DNA of 5,863 nucleotides from Lachnospiraceae bacterium. GTDB taxonomy: Bacteria; Bacillota; Clostridia; Lachnospirales; Lachnospiraceae. The first letter of the stretch is position 1. Every line of letters starts with the position of its first letter. The notes below the pieces were generated by a model. It saw nothing but the letters and a program-made list of their open reading frames with translations. It ran no database searches and was not told the origin of the DNA. Positions 5,146 to 5,863 of this stretch are shown here, one piece after another. The stretch spans positions 1 through 5,863 of the forward strand of contig CAAGRP010000287.1 of NCBI GenBank assembly GCA_900772685.1. Direction: 5' to 3'. A program made the translations under genes and the position numbers.

Positions 5146-5863
5146 TCAACCCATGAGGTGGATCGATGAGAAGAGTGTCTGAAGTGTGTTTGCAACTGTT
5201 GACATACTCTTGATGAAGATATCAAGTGCAACACCGACAACGTCTTTTCTTGTATCACCGACTGTATCACCTGTAACGGCTGCTTTGTGAGCAGCAGTAC
5301 CTTTTCCGTGTCCCTCAAGAGCACCGCTCTCGATGTACTTCTTAGCATTATCGAATGCACCACCTGAGTTACCCATGAACAGAGCACGAGGTATAGCAAC
5401 GATAGTAGCACCGATAAGGATACCACCTACGAAGTATGGTCCGAAAATGAATCCGCCTACTACAGGGATGCAAAGTGCAAGCACTGAAGGAAGAAGCATT
5501 TTTCTAAGAGCCTGCTGTGCAGCCATATGTATAAGCTTGTTGTAATCAGGCTTAACTGTTCCGTCAAGGACACCCGGTATTGAAAGGAGCTTATCTCCTT
5601 CGTCAGCCATGAGCTTAGCAGACTCGATAGTGTTGTCTGTAAGGATAGCTGAGAAGTACTCGATAAGAGCACCACCGATAAGTGCACCTGCGATAACCGT
5701 AAATGCAGCTATGTTAAGTACCGGAACATCTGCTCCTGTGATACCCGGCTGAAGTCCAAGGTTACCTACATATGAAACGATAAGTGAAACTGCTGCGAAA
5801 GCTGCAGATCCGATAGCGAATCCTTTACCGATAGCAGCTGTTGTGTTACCAACTGAATCAAGC
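5146..5863 (-). CDS. hppA: Membrane-bound K+-dependent cation-pumping pyrophosphatase, C-terminal part
   Basis: The 3' end of a gene whose start lies beyond the window; 238 residues are visible of a family usually 650-750 long. The protein hydrolyses cytosolic pyrophosphate and pumps H+ or Na+ across the membrane. Seen: the motif GNTTAAIGKGFAIGSA at the visible N-terminal edge, ALIEYFSAI, then GNSGGAFDNAKKYIE, HKAAVTGDTVGD and GDTRKD near the C-terminus, with hydrophobic helices between. Ala rather than Lys after GNTT, with Gly four positions on, is the signature of the K+-dependent class, which includes both Na+ and H+ pumps; the ion cannot be decided from this part. The C-terminus (TRKDVVGVALDIFIK) differs from the common PFKDTSGPSLNILIK form but keeps the Asp and Lys residues of the active site. 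Codons favour ATC, AAC, GGT, GCT and CTT, suggesting high expression. It ends at the shared terminator. Confidence 0.95.
   Translation of the reverse strand, partial: LDSVGNTTAAIGKGFAIGSAAFAAVSLIVSYVGNLGLQPGITGADVPVLNIAAFTVIAGALIGGALIEYFSAILTDNTIESAKLMADEGDKLLSIPGVLDGTVKPDYNKLIHMAAQQALRKMLLPSVLALCIPVVGGFIFGPYFVGGILIGATIVAIPRALFMGNSGGAFDNAKKYIESGALEGHGKGTAAHKAAVTGDTVGDTRKDVVGVALDIFIKSMSTVANTLQTLFSSIHLMG

Noticed and set aside
5037..5687. Other open frames over the pyrophosphatase gene (5037-5426 and 5460-5687 minus, 5333-5545 plus)
   Set aside because: The frame ending at 5146 matches the pyrophosphatase family throughout, and the others are frame shadows of it.
1..5863. Mobile element, CRISPR, tRNA or rRNA content
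   Set aside because: No transposase, integrase, regularly spaced repeats, or tRNA/rRNA-like sequence was recognised on either strand.

Overview
The window looks like chromosomal DNA of a Gram-positive anaerobe of the Clostridia, most likely Lachnospiraceae (Butyrivibrio/Roseburia-like). The reasons are strong AGGAGG-type ribosome binding sites, tightly overlapping genes, a lipoprotein with a Cthe_2159-type carbohydrate-binding domain, a VTC-domain plus DUF4956 gene pair, and a clostridial-type membrane pyrophosphatase. The taxonomic call is inference from gene content; there is no rRNA or other marker gene.

Layout. (1) Minus strand, 2957 down to 1: a three-gene operon. It runs from a VTC-type polyphosphate polymerase-like protein (2232-2957), through a DUF4956 integral membrane protein (1565-2239), to a secreted lipoprotein with a beta-helical carbohydrate-binding domain (1-1568, its 3' end beyond the window). 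The genes overlap by 8 nt and 4 nt, so translation is probably coupled. (2) 2958-3143: a divergent control region. (3) Plus strand, 3144-5044: an OmpR-family response regulator and its sensor histidine kinase, overlapping by 4 nt (ATGA). (4) 5045-5145: a convergent gap with a bidirectional hairpin terminator. (5) Minus strand, 5146-5863: the C-terminal third of a K+-dependent membrane pyrophosphatase (hppA), its 5' end beyond the window.

The most striking signal is in the divergent region. Each direction has a pair of perfect 8-bp direct repeats with an 11-bp period: TTTAAGGA twice toward the two-component genes and TTTCAGAA twice toward the VTC operon. In both directions the second repeat ends exactly 7 bp before a -10-like hexamer, and neither promoter has a recognisable -35. 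The half-sites reduce to TTTMAG-N5-TTTMAG, resembling the CiaR and PmrA boxes of OmpR-family regulators. The simplest reading is that the response regulator activates both its own operon and the VTC/DUF4956/lipoprotein operon. The window would then hold a signal-controlled envelope module: kinase senses outside, regulator switches on a cytosolic tunnel-fold enzyme, a membrane protein and a surface polysaccharide-binding lipoprotein. What this module makes or modifies is unknown. The pyrophosphatase is transcribed separately and its adjacency may be coincidental.
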